A stretch of 64,000 nt of DNA, taken from assembly GCA_025765615.1 (NCBI GenBank), contig JAIVFJ010000192.1, positions 59,185-123,184 of the forward strand, read 5' to 3'. The notes under the pieces were generated by a model, which saw only the letters and a list, made by a program, of their open reading frames with translations, ran no database searches and was not told the DNA's origin. The stretch's first letter is position 1; each line of letters starts with the position of its first letter. The DNA comes from Zopfochytrium polystomum (taxonomy: Eukaryota > Chytridiomycota > Chytridiomycetes > Chytridiales > Chytridiaceae). This document shows, one piece after another, positions 11,324 through 23,600 of the stretch. The translations under genes were made by a program, and so were the position numbers.

Positions 11324-14300
11324 ATGGCGCGTGTTGGTGGGGCTTTTCGAACTCTGTTTGACAAGGGTTGTCCGGAAATTCCCGTTGCGCTCCACACGAA
11401 ACAAACCACCACTGGACAGATGATCGGAGGAGCGGTTGCAGAAGAGCAACCACCCTTGCTTCGGGCTGTAGGCAGTGCCGAAATCGAGACGGGCGGCCCC
11501 GAAGATGGGGTTGACGACCACGGCGACGGCGGCGTCGACGATGATGATGAAAGCTCGCGCGAACAAGAAAACTACCGTGCCAACACCAACCGCTCGTCCC
11601 GCCGCCAACTGCTTGTCTTCAGCGACGACGACGACGACGATAACGGCAACGGCCAGCGCGACAGCGAGCACCGATCAGAATCACGAGACATCGCCGAAGG
11701 CCAGGCCGCGGAGAATGTCGGAGAGACCACTCTCCCCTCCGAAGCGAGCTCGTCCCCATCGCCTCCCCCACGGAGAGGCCGCCTCTCCCGTATGAAAGCG
11801 CGTGGAGCTCGTACCCGGCTCTCACCAAAACCGGACAGCGCGCCAGACAGCCCAGCCCCCACCAACCCTGGCTCTGACAGTGAGCAAGATCCTTCTTCCT
11901 CGCAAAGGCCGCGTTCAAGGTCCCGAAGTTGGACGCCCACCTTCACACGAGAAGACGACGCACCGCGTCAGATTCTTGTTGACGAAAAACTGCAAAGGTT
12001 GGCGAGAGAGATTGCTGAGCGAGAGTACGGCAGCGACTTTTGGAACCAGGAGGAGGACGACGGGCCGTTGTTTTCAGAGAGTGAGGACGACGGATTTGGT
12101 CCGGAAAGCAAGGCGACCGTAAAGCGCGACGTGCCCGATGAAAGCGCCCACCCCATGGAGGCGACGGGAGGACAAAGTAGCGAAGCGCGTGAGCCAACGA
12201 CAATCGAGATAACGAAGACGAAAAACCGGAACGATGTTGACGGCCTAAAAACCAAGGTTTCTCTCTGTTATGTCGATGCTGCCGACCTCTAAAACTTCAA
12301 CTTTACAAGCGCTCCACGAAAAAGGAGCTTTTCCAACTGAAAAGCGAAACGGAAAGACTGCTTCGAAGTAAGATACCATCACACCGAATAAGGGTTTGAC
12401 ATGCTCGTGTGCCTACAATGGAAAGCTACGTATATAGAGCCAACCATCAAGGAGACGAAAAATCCCGAATTTACTTTCCAGGCGTTGTTTAAGCGTTTTG
12501 GTATTGTAACGTAAGTAGAATCCAAGTTCTGCTGCACAGCAACTGACCCACGATCAGGGAAAATGTGAGCCCATCGGTGGGCGAGGACAAAGAAGCGAAC
12601 ATACCTTCGAATAATGACAACGACAATACTGAACCAGAGCAGCGTGATCCAGAAAACGGCTTAATGAAAAATGCTCCTGTACAGTCGACTGCGACAACTT
12701 CTCTAACTCGACAAATCGCAGTCTTCTCCAGCGACGCGGCACTTCCCGCAGCTTTGGAACGGAGCTTGAAGGAGGGCTCACTTCAGTTCGATCCGTCGTC
12801 GGATTCGGAATCGGATATGGCAATCGAAATAGTTCGCCCCACGGAGCGCCAAGCTGCAGCATTCAATAGCGGGCCCACCGCTGCCGATAGCTCTAGTAGT
12901 GCAATAAACGGCCGCATGTCGCGTCACGAGCTCAATCAAATGTTGAAGCGCCTTGCTGCGGAACAAGCGGAGGCCAGAAAGAAGCAAGAGGACGCCGAAA
13001 TGCTTGCAAAAGTTGAAGCGCGGAGAAAGGCCAAGGAGGAAAAGCGGCAACGAAAATTGCAAGGAAGAAAGACTGGGCCTGGCGAGGGTGACGAAGAAAC
13101 GGTCGACGCTGGGGGCAGACGACTGAGAAAGCTGCAGGTATTTTTTGAAAGGGGATCTTTGAAAACTCAGAATCGCTGTGTGACACTAGATATAGGTGGA
13201 CAAAGCAGAGAGCGACTCGGAAAATGTCGATTGTGGTGGCTCAGGTGGTTTAAGACCCGCAGTCTCCCGTCTGTCCCCGCGTTCACCACTCAAGGAGCTC
13301 GACAGGGAAACCCAAGCCATTTTTGGACTCGCGAGTGGGGATCCCGAAACAAATGAAGAGATGTTCCTGGATGGATCACCCCCAACCCCCTCAAAATCTG
13401 ACGCCGAGGGTGCTGATGAACAACCAGAGCCAGAAAGCGCGGAAATGCTGTTTAAAGAGGATGAACACCGCTTTCCAATCCTTCCGTCGCATAGCCTACA
13501 TGATGAGCCACAGTCAAACCTGGGCCAACCAAGACAACAAGAGCCCTTGGCACAACTTTCCAGAAAAGGCGCTGCAAGTCGACCCGCTAAAAAAGGCGAC
13601 CTCTTCTACTTTTTTAAAAAGGCAGAGACGCAAGCGAACACCGAATACACTGAGCCCGTGGATGGATTTCCAGAAGCAGTAGACGCAGACGAAGCACTCT
13701 CTGGCTCGTTTGAAAAAAGTGCCAGTCCTTCCTCTGCTAAAGGAGCGGTTGGAGATAAGGAAGCAGATTCCGGAGACGACGGCGAACAAAGAGTATTGGA
13801 GGACAGCGACGAAGACGATCAAGATTCCGAAGCCGATACGCGAAGCGCCAGCGGCAGCGAGAGTAAAGACTGGAGTGCGAAGAAATCGCCACCGCCAGAC
13901 CCGCAAGATGACGCTTTATTACAAATGATGATTGAGGAGAAGCGCCGCCGAAAGCTGGCTAAGAAGATGCGGAAGGCCGCTGCACTGCAGTCCAAGATGT
14001 TGGACGTGGAGGCGCAAGAGGAAGAGGATGAGTTCATGGGCTTGGGTGGACCCGAAGGCGAAGACAGTGATGATGACGACTCCATTGTTCTATCGGGCGA
14101 CGAAGACCAAATTGAGGATTTCACCGATGTTGTTGAACTGCACCGGTACTTGTTTGAACGAGCGTTTCATTTTACCTTTGATTTTCATGCCGTTTGCCGC
14201 CTGTAACAAACTCCAAATCACTCTCGCTTGCAGCAAACAAGTCGCCGAAGCGGAAAAGAAAGCCATCGACACTTTGCTCAATGACGTGACGGCTGGAGGC

Positions 14301-15678
14301 TTTCGGAAAAAAATGGCGAAGAGTGCTGCGAAGGGCGGTTTCGACCTGAGCGATTCAGATGACGATGAGGATGTGCTGAAAGCTGCACTCAAGAGACGTC
14401 AGGCCGAGGCAAGAGCCTTTCGCGGAGGTCGTGGTGGCGATAGCGACACGGACGAGGATGGAGTCGACAAATCACAGTTAGAGAAATGGGGTGAGGAAAC
14501 ATCGTCATTCCTCCTTCTAATGCTAAAATTCGCGCTGACGCTTGTCAAACGATTTCATGAATATCAGCATCTAATCCAGTAACAGCTGCATTTGCAAAGT
14601 GCTTTATGCCAGATGTTGACGAGAAGCTCCTGTCGTCAGACGATGAGCCAGTTACAATGGCTGAAGTCAAGGCTTCTCTGCATCGGCAAGGGTCCGGAGC
14701 TTCGATGCCCCGTCGTGGGTCCGCAACAATCGTGAATGCCAGCTTCAAGACTGAAAGAGCGAAGGAATATGTGAACCAGCAAGCATCGAACAGCGATGAA
14801 GATGCCGCGCCGCCCAAGAGACGGCGATCGATAAAGCAATTGAGCACTTCGGATATTGATGAAGAAATCGACAGAGCTGACACTAGCAGCAAACGAAGGG
14901 TAATCGAAACTTCGGAATGACTCAAATGCGAAACCAAATTCTCATAGCCCTGTCCTTTATCCGCAGAAAACAAACGTCATTGACTCAGACAGCGACGATG
15001 CTAAAAGCAACGTCCCCGGAATGGATGATGTGGATGCAGACTTGATTGACCGGATGTTGTCAGAAGCCGGCAAAGTTGACGTTCTCAGCATGATCAGACA
15101 GAGGCCAAAAGCGGTTGTTGTACCGAGGCGGAACGTGGACGATGTCTGGTCGACGAAATACGTGAGTAAATTGAGGCCGCGGCATAGCCTGCTATTTGTT
15201 GACCTCAAACACGTAGACGACGCGAGCGGCCCTCCCCACATTCACCAGAACGGCTAGCGGAGGCATTATATCCACCAGTTCCATTCGCACCACAACCATT
15301 GTTTCCTCCGACCAAGCCAGTACAAGTATCGCACGGGGAACTACTTTCCAAAGGTGGTCACTCAGCGGGCCTGTCACAAACTCGAAGATACCGGGCATGC
15401 CGCGCAGCGCATCGTCCACGAACGCGTCATTTGGGTCAACCGGCAAAAAGTTTTCGGGGTTTTTGGTCGGCGAGAAGGCGAAAGCGGCTGCCGCAGTGAA
15501 GGAGGAGGAAAACGCTGCGCCGACTGTGGTTCGCCGCAATACGTCGAATTTGGTCAAGGACGCGGAAAGCGAACTTGGCCGAACAAAGAAGACAGCCCCA
15601 AGTGCCGAGTCTCTGCGGAGGAGAGACGAACTGGCTCGCTTTTTCGAGAGGACGAACAGTTTTGGGATGAAGGACTGA
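11324..15678 (+). CDS. mrc1: Mrc1/claspin replication-checkpoint mediator, nine exons
   Basis: Mrc1 travels with the replisome and passes the replication-stress signal to the checkpoint kinase. Exons: 11324-12256, 12310-12367, 12438-12510, 12558-13137, 13196-14145, 14234-14490, 14580-14899, 14967-15161, 15217-15678. Every phase closes and the product is about 1275 residues, a usual size. Signatures are the basic STKKELFQLKSETERLLR, then NPEFTFQALFKRFG, and the Mrc1-like domain: EAQEEEDEFMGLGG, an acidic stretch, a helix around AEAEKKAIDTLLNDV, and GGFDLSDSDDDED. The C-terminus has SASSTNASFGSTGKKFSGF. Most of the protein is acidic and disordered. The start is the ATG of MARVGGAF; MIGGAVAEE at 11419 is an alternative. 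Confidence 0.92.
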
Positions 15679-15926
15679 GGATTCTTCTCTTATTATTGCC
15701 TTAATAGTTCGCAATCTATTGTTTGATCTCTTTAACTATATCCTGGTCTGAAGCAAGAACAGATCCGTTTGATGGTGTTATCGTTTTTTTCGGTTTTTTT
15801 TTTTTCAAAAGTTGACATTGGTCTTACTTTCCCATCTTCAGTTTCACAAAAAGATACAAGACAGTCAGAACGAAAATACAGCAACTAGCCACAAAAAGCC
15901 CATTGACCACAAAGACGTCCCTGCTC

Positions 15927-18469
15927 TCACGCAAACTTCTCATAATTCTTGTCAAACATGAGCTTGAGTTTCTCGAGCTGTGCTTCGAAAGCCGCACGGT
16001 TCGAATGTCCCCATGCACTGCGCGGATCCAACACTGAGTCCGGGACTCCAGGAACATGCAGCGGAATCTGAAGGTCAAAGGTTGGGAAGAGGGTTGAATC
16101 CACGTCGAGTTGCTTGGTTAGGGTGCCAGAGTGGATCTATTTAAGGCAGAGATTGTTAGCGAGTGAGATTGCCGGCTCGAAAGAGCGCGAGAAGCAAAAA
16201 CACAAGTGTGTCGCGGTTGGTACTCAGCGGCATCAACGATTCTCCTCGACGTGTCCAGCGCGATCCGTTTTCCGACACCGAATTTGCCTCCCGTCCATCC
16301 AGTATTGACAAGCCAGACGGTAGATCCATGGCGTTCAAGATTTTCAGAAAGCATCGCGGCATACTTTGTCGGGTGCCAAACCAAGAAGGGCTGTCCAAAG
16401 CAGGCCGAGAAAGTAGCTTCAGGCTCGGTCACGCCCTGTTCAGTTCCTGAAACCTACGCAATACAACAATACAAAGTCAGGGTATCTGAAGCATTCCTCC
16501 AAAGAAAACCAACCTTGGCTGTATATCCAGAGAGGAAATGATACATCGCTTGCTCTGTGGTAAGCCGAGACACTGGAGGTAGAACTCCAAAAGCGTCGCA
16601 GGTGAGGAGAATGATGTTCTTCGGGTGGCCTCCGACGCACGGAATTTTGGCATTGGGGATGTAATCTGCATCAAACAAGGTGTCTTAACACCGCAATCCT
16701 CGGACTAACGATATGTTGCAGCCGCTTACTTATCGGATAGCAGAGTCTGCGTTGCCAGATTTATACAATTAAGCGTGGCATGCAAAGCCCTCGCAAATTT
16801 ACGAACTTACCGCGTATTTTCGGTATAGGTGGCATCGTCGAAATCGACTTTCCCTGTTACTTGATTGACCACGACGTTCTCAAGGACGGCTCCAGTTCGA
16901 ATGGTGGAAAAGATCTCCGGCTCTTTTTCGGAGGAGAGATTGATGGCCTTTGCGTAACATCCCTGTATTTTTTAATTGAGCCGTACTCAAAGCAAACGTC
17001 CCGTCATAATACCCCTTCAATGTTGAATACGCCAGTGTCGGTCCAGCAGTGTTCATCATCTCCAATCAGTCGCCGATGAGAGTCAGCTGAAAGTGTGGTC
17101 TTCCCGGTCCCCGATAATCCAAAAAATAGAGAGACCTAGACGAGCGGGTGATGCGGTCGAGGGTCGGGGCTCAGGGAAAGTGGGAACGAGCTTTTGTGGG
17201 ATAAAGTAAACTCACGTCTTTTTCATGAATACCCTCGTTTGCTGAAGCGTGAAGCGACAAAACATTGTTCAAAGGCATGAGGTAGTGCATAACAGTGAAA
17301 ACTCTAGCACGCGATGATAATAATTTAAGTACAGCGTTTCATTTTAAAAGAATATGCCAAACCCTTTTTTCATTTCACCAGCACTATTTTATCGAATAGG
17401 AGTTCTTTGGTATTAGCTTGTCGAACATTGTCATTCGCCATGTAACTCAACTATTCCGTCCCCAGAATGACCATTTCTTTCCTTTCGAAAGATATTTGAA
17501 CCGAGGCGGTGGATGTGATACCGTCGACGGAAGGATCGGCTAGCCTTTGCCCGGCGTTGTATATTGTAAAGTCTGGTTCGCCGAAACTAGCGAGTTCTTG
17601 AGCGGTTGGTTTGATCAGCATATTCGACATAAAGAGGGCGTGGTAGGCACGGGAGCAAATGACGCGAATCTTGAGGCGATGGCGAAGATCCCAGCCGGCG
17701 TATCCGTCAACAATGTCTGAAAGCCGTGGCATGAGACCGCACACGCCACTGCCGGCTGATACTCACAGATCTTATCCCGTTTGTCCAAGAAGTCGAGGGC
17801 CCTCTTGCGAGATGCCTCAAAGCTCTCCATGGATAGCTTCATGTTCACTGGGCCCCACCAAACATTCTTCGCGTGAGCATCTTCGATTATCCTCTTGTCC
17901 GCAGGACTACGACCTGTCTTCGCACCCGAGTACGCCACAGTAGCACCGCTTGGTAGAATGATTGTGCCCGGTTCGAAGCGAGCAGCGTGGTCTGTGCACG
18001 TTGCGACGGTCGGGTTGTGGAAGAGCTCGGGACCTCGACGGCGGAATGACGAGGGGCTGAAAGTGCTCAGCCTCCTGCCATGGCTGACGGTTGGCAATGG
18101 CGGGGTCAGGGTGAGTCTTGCAAAACCTGACGGGTGGGGTAGTGTGTGGCGGGGAGCGGGATGTTGATTGAGCAGAGAGTGGCGAAGCCTAACACATGAG
18201 GTCCTTGGACCCGGGAGTAGAGGAGGGACAGCAAGTGACTGGATGGATGTTCGCATGTGCCTCCTTTGCGGATGGTCCATGCAACCAAGGGGACCCGCAT
18301 GCTGCCCTGGTGAGGGATGCATGCCCCCAACGGAGGGCCAGGTGGTGGTGGTTGAAGACGAGGAGGAGGTGGTGGTTGCCGTCGACACTCGTGGCAGCAG
18401 TGCCACGCCTGTGCGAAGGCCAGCGGCACTTCCGGGGGCGATAGCGCATCGAAACGTCGCCGACAGCAT
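15927..18469 (-). CDS. phosphoenolpyruvate carboxykinase (ATP), ten exons
   Basis: This enzyme converts oxaloacetate and ATP to phosphoenolpyruvate in gluconeogenesis. Exons (minus strand): 18469-17767, 17716-17452, 17383-17363, 17303-17216, 17135-17013, 16962-16811, 16746-16730, 16665-16514, 16453-16229, 16136-15927. Phases close across all ten, giving 651 residues. Motifs: [43 protein letters not shown], the kinase-1a loop [45 protein letters not shown], and [15 protein letters not shown]. Two micro-exons of 21 and 17 nt are needed to keep the conserved YAGEMKKGVF and CYPI segments. The exon 9-10 junction (DA|IHSG) uses a GC-AG intron. An N-terminal extension of roughly 100 Ser/Thr/His/Pro-rich residues precedes the usual start. 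Confidence 0.95.
16730..16746 (-). other. 17-nt micro-exon of PEPCK
   Basis: The exon is flanked by GCAG and GTAAGC on the minus strand. It completes Arg, then encodes L-C-Y-P-I and the first base of Asn, linking TENTR to NYIPNAKIP. Family members have [14 protein letters not shown] here. Skipping it would shift the frame, because the flanking exons end in phase 2 and start in phase 1. Confidence 0.87.
17363..17383 (-). other. 21-nt micro-exon of PEPCK
   Basis: The 21 nt are bounded by TAG upstream and GTTTGG downstream on the minus strand. They supply one base of Tyr, then AGEMKK, then two bases of Gly. Without them the almost invariant YAGEMKKGVFT segment of ATP-PEPCK would be missing and the frame broken. 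The upstream intron has a GTTGAG donor. Confidence 0.88.
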
Positions 18470-18903
18470 CCGCCCTCTTTGCGTTTGTATGCGTCCTGCT
18501 GCTGCTGCTTGACCTCCTTGGTGCTGCTGCGGTTGCTGGGTGGTCGTTCGGGGGGGAGGGGCGGGAGCGCTTCACGGCGGGGAGTGAGAGCGGACGACGA
18601 AGCGAAGCGAGACGAGGAGGAGGATCAGGAGGTTGGTTGGTTGGTTGGTTGGTTGGTGTTTGGCTGGGCCGCACTCGCCCTTGTCGCTCTTGCTCTCCCT
18701 CTCGCTCTTTGCTCTCAGCTCTCGCTCACTCGCACACACCGTCTTTGTCTGTGTGTCGCTCGCCCCTCGTTTCCGCTTTTTGTGCTTGTCCGTCGCGTGA
18801 CCTTCATTCGAACGACAACGACTTTCAACACACTCCTGCGATGTCGCAGCGCTCCGGCGAGAGATACAGGCGAGGCCCGCAGAGGCGGAGTGGGCGGCAG
18901 AAA

Positions 18904-18945
<42 letters not shown>

Positions 18946-19155
18946 CGGAGATTAAGTGAGCGCGTGCAGGAGGAGGAAAGATGCCGGCCGCGCCCGCACC
19001 ACCAGTCTCAGCGCGCCCTGCTTATGCCGCATGCGTGCGTGCGTCGAGGATACAATTTGGCGTTGTCCGATCTCCAGCCGCAGCTTGTGCGAGGTAACAG
19101 TCACTGCCCCCCGCACCCATAGTTTCTTCCAACTTGCTCTGCTCCGTGTCTCGTG
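18470..19155. other. divergent promoter region with (GA)n
   Basis: This region lies between the PEPCK start (-) and the F-box gene start (+), so it is likely to hold both promoters. It contains a TTGG tandem near 18632-18655 and a (GA)n tract near 18906-18941. Several open frames here are repeat-driven and have no family similarity that I recognise. Confidence 0.5.
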
Positions 19156-20575
19156 ATGGGCGGTGGGATGTTAGGGCGGCTTCCAGGCGAGATTCTAGAA
19201 CTCTTGGTCCTGCACTGCGCCTCGTCCTTCAACGCATTGATCCAAACTTGCAGGCTGCTTCGCGGCGTCGGGTGAGTTCCCCAAAAACTGCCAAGCGTTC
19301 TTGCTGTGGACGTTCACCACTTCAACACCATTAAACCTTAGGAGAGACCCCTCTACTCGCGCTCGCGTTCTACTGTGCGAGTACAACATTTCTCTCCCAG
19401 CCTCCAATGGCCAGCTTCCTCCGGCACGATCCCCGTTTGTCGTTGGTCCCAACGCCGAGCGATGGAACTGCGTCGTCCAGGACAGTCGTTTTTCGGTCGA
19501 AGTCGGTGAACGTGCCTTGCAGCTTCATCTCGTCGACCCCCAGGGAATGGAGGTTCTCGCAGAGTACGCAGTCGCTCAGGGCTGCTTACCTATTATTGAG
19601 CGCATGCTTCCAATCCCTTTTGGAGTGTCCCTCATCAACACTCCCGCTCATGCGCTCGAGCTCCTGCGTTGTTCTCTAATACAGTCAAGCTTGATGAACG
19701 AAGCAGCCCTTGTTCGCTATCTGGTGAAAGTCGTGCACAGCTTTTATCAGGAGCAGCCCAGGCAATGCATTGAACCCGATTCAAATTCTTCAGACGCAAT
19801 AGGCGAAGGAAGCATGGAAAGGGCTTTGTCTACGGCCCTAATTCTCGCTGCAAAGCACAACAACCTGGACGCACTGCTAGAGCTCCTTGGACGACCAGAG
19901 CCGCTGCACAATGAACCAATTAGTTCAGCTATGTACTATCCCTGTTGCCGCACCCCATCAGTTTTCAAAGACAGCGGCGCTGCCACGGCGCTTGCTTGGG
20001 CCGCGCGCACTGGTAGCATGTCCACCTTGACTGCACTTCTTGCTCACGACGACATCCACGATGGACAAAGTCAAGACGACCTGATTGCAAGCTTGGAGCC
20101 TGCTGTGCGCTGGGCCTCAGAGTACGGCCACCTCAGTGCGCTGCGTGCCATTCTCGAGTTCTGCAAAGCGAAATCAGAGTCTTGCCCCACACACTGGCAC
20201 TTAGTTCAGTCCCTAGTCCATGCACAGGAGGATTACTGCCTGCGGTGGGCTGCCGCGCGGGGCCACATCGATATCGTGCGAGAGCTGTGCATCGCTTACG
20301 GTGCGCGCGTCGACGCCATGGGAGGCTTTGCCCTCCGGCACGCAGTGAGATTCCGGAATTTGGAGATGGTGCGGTTGTTATGCGACGAGTGCGGGGCTGA
20401 TCCACGTGCCGGCGGCGAGGCCGTGCGCGAAGAGGGTGGAGAAGAACTTGGTCAGCGGGTCGGGGAAGAGCGGGTCGAGAGCATTGCGTGGGCGCGCGCG
20501 GCTGGGGACGACGACATTGTCGAGGTTCTTGCGCGTCAGCTGAAACGACTCTGCGCCTCCAGCCAGCAAGTTTGA
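19156..20575 (+). CDS. F-box and ankyrin-like repeat protein
   Basis: Exons 19156-19271 and 19342-20575 join in phase (GTGAGT donor, TTAG acceptor) into a 449-residue protein. The first 40 residues form an F-box-like motif, LGRLPGEILELLVLHCAS followed by NALIQTCRLLRGV. The rest is helical with ankyrin-like units, for example TALILAAKHNNLDALLELL, TALAWAARTGSMSTLTALL, RWAAARGHIDIVRELCIAYG and RHAVRFRNLEMVRLLCDECG. Such proteins are usually substrate adaptors of SCF ubiquitin ligases; that role is inferred from the domains only. The C-terminus (IAWARAAGDDDIVEVLARQL) looks like a last ankyrin unit. Confidence 0.8.
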
Positions 20576-20644
20576 ACCATTTGTTAATGCCTGTTGGCCT
20601 GAACCAAAAGGCCAGAACCATTGAATGTGAACCACTTACCAGAA

Positions 20645-23600
20645 ATGTTTTCTGTGATGGCCTCCTCCTCCTCGTCCTCACCGTGGCCTTCCTCGTCCTC
20701 GACCTCTCGAAGCCCTCCTCGCGGAGCAGCGGCAGGCTTCCCCGCCTCTCGCATGTATGGCTCGTCGTCGCCGCTTCGTGCGGCAGCCTGGGGTTCGGGC
20801 AGCCCCGCTGCCTCCGCCGCCGCCACGGCCGCCGCCCACTTCGACGCACCTGCAATCAGCGATTACTACCAGATCGTTTTCCCGCGACCTCGGAAGACTG
20901 GCGGGGCCTCCATCCCCTGCCGTGTGAATGCATCGTGCACGGCTGTCGGTGGAGATCGAGTCTACGCCTTCGGAGGGTAAGCCGGAGCAGATGTCCCACT
21001 AACCCCTTCTTGGTCGCTGTTGAGCGGACTTCGAAATCCGAACGCCAAAAAAAAAAGCCCTCAAACAGACCCCCCAACACCTGCCAACAAGAGTGGCTTA
21101 CATCATCCCGTTCCCTCTTCAAAACAACTCGCTGCAGCTTCCATTTCTACTCGGATGAAGTCTACAATGATGTCTTTGTTCTTTCAATGAGCGATTTGAT
21201 CTGGAAAAGAGTTGATTACATCAAAGGAAGAGGGCCTTGCAAACGATGTGACCACACCGCAACTCTTTGGGGACAAGATCGGTGAGGGATCAAATGACAT
21301 TTGCCGAGCTCCTAACGCGGCCCAATCTTTCGCCGGTCGGAAAACAGTTTGATCATCTTTGGAGGAAGGGACGCAAATGACGAGTTTTTGAACGACCTGT
21401 TTATCCTTAATCTAACGTCGTTGGAGTGGTCGGAACCAGAAACGTTTGGCCCAGCCCCCTCAGGCCGAGGGAAGCATTCTTCCGTCATCTACCAGGATCG
21501 CCTGTACATCTATGGTGAGTTCAATAGCCAAGACAGTCCTGCCATCGACTAAACATTGTTGCAGGAGGGTGGAGCGGAGAAGATCAAGTCGCCGGCGAGC
21601 TCAATATTCTCGATCTTCGGCTCATGCAGTGGAACCCCGAGCCTATTCCTGTGGCTCCCCGGCATTCGCACTTTTGTACCGCCCACAAGAACCGTCTATA
21701 CATTTACGGTGGAATGACGCCATCAATGGATCCAGCCACCAACCTTTTGATAGTAGATCTGTCCGACTATGTGCAAACGTCCGTTTCCGTCGCTGGCGGC
21801 GACACACCCCCTACACTTGGCCAGCACTTTGCCCAACTTTGCGGAGAGCGACTTGTCGTGTTAGTCACTCGATCTCTCGGCCCTGCTGCGCCAGTCGTCG
21901 CCGTCAATGACGCGAGTTTAGACAACTCGATTGCTGGAGATGGTGTCGTTGGGCCAGCCGTGGGCGTTGATGCTGATGTCGCCGGCAGCGGTGGCGCGGT
22001 CGTCGTGCCTGGTCGCGGCCCAGGCGAAGGGTCAATGCCGGTCGGAATTTGGTCGCTCTCGCTGGACGGGCTGAGGTGGCGCAGACACGATGACGGCAGA
22101 TATCTCGGCTCCGCGGCATCGTGGCATTACTTTGCCATGGGCCGTGACCAGAGCAGGATGCTTCTCTTTGGCGATGGAAACGGGCTCAATGTTGACATGA
22201 CGGCCGCGATAGCTGCCCAGTCGGACAACGAAGCCCACCGCATGTCGAGGCGCTCGGCGCAGCCAGGAAGCAGCACCGACGACGAAGGAGACGGTGGTCC
22301 ACCGTCGAATGTGTCCGTCAACGGGTTTATTGATCTCTCGACGGACGAGTACATGGGAACCGTTCTCGAAATCGACCTTGAGGTTCACGGGCTGTTCAAA
22401 ATTCCGGAAGATCCCATGTCTCTCAACTTTGAGCCCCTCCTCGCATTCCACAGTGATGACGAGGACGGTGACGAGGATGCGGGCGTGGTCAGCTTTAACG
22501 GTGAATTCGTGAATGACTCTGAAATGCTGGACTATGACGGGTTTGTCGCCAACCGTGCCTCGCTCGGTCGCCAGCGCCATGGGTCCACACCTTTCAACGC
22601 CCGCTCTGCAAGTTCGATCGAACTGGCGCTCGGAAGCACGGACCTTACCATCTTATCGCGCGAAACATCGGCGCCGCCGCTGCGCGTGCACCGTCTGGTA
22701 CTTCTCACTCGATGGCCGCACTTTGCTGCCATCGAGCGATCGGGCATGGCGGAAAGTAGCATCAGCAACAGTATGAGCACCGACCAGGTCCACCCAAACG
22801 CCCAGCCTCCTGCTGCAATCCCTTCTGCACCGTCCATCTCCACAGGTGGATCATCCGCTGTCGCGCCTTCCCGTAGCGGCACCGCGTCAGCCGCAGCATC
22901 CACTCGGCCGTCCTCGCACCAGACCATCTTCCTCGACGAGCCTCACCGCACGGTGCGCGGCTTCATCCGCTACCTCTACACCGACACCGTCGACCAGCTG
23001 CGCAGCCTGGCCGTCGTCGCCGACCTCCTCGTCCTCGCCGACCTCTACTGCATGGACCGCCTCCGCCGGCTCTGCTCGGCCCGCCTCCACCGCGACCTCT
23101 CGGTCCGCAGCGCCATCCGCACTTACGTAGCGGCCCACCGCGCCGGCGAGCGCGGACTCAAGGCCCGCGCCCTGCGCTTCTGCCTCGACAGGTTTGGCGC
23201 CGTCGCGCGAACCGCCGGGTTCCGGTGGCTCATGCGCGCGGGGCTTGGTGGTGGCGCGGCGGGAGGCGGCATCGTCGGAGGCGGGGCGGCGGCGGACGAG
23301 GCGGGCATCGAGGCGGCTCGCCAGGAGCTGTGGGACTGCGTGCCGTACGATGCGAGCCTGACGGGTTCGGTCGTCGCTGTCGGCGGCGGAGGGGTTGGTG
23401 GCGGTGTGGGAGGAGCGGCTGCCGGTACTGGTACTCTCGCTGGCGGCATTGTGGCCGTTGGCGGCGGATCGGCCGGGATTCTAGGCGCGTCTTCCCTACA
23501 CGGCGGTGGAATCGGATTCTGGTCGGGAGGAAGGAGCGCGGTTCCAGAGAACGTTGTGGCTGTCGGTGAATCGCGCGGGGTTGTGGCGCGACCGGGTCGC

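Noticed and set aside
18637..19122. Long open frames through the (GA)n and TTGG repeats between PEPCK and the F-box gene
   Set aside because: They are made by microsatellites (GGWLVGWL, ERERERER) and overlap both promoters.
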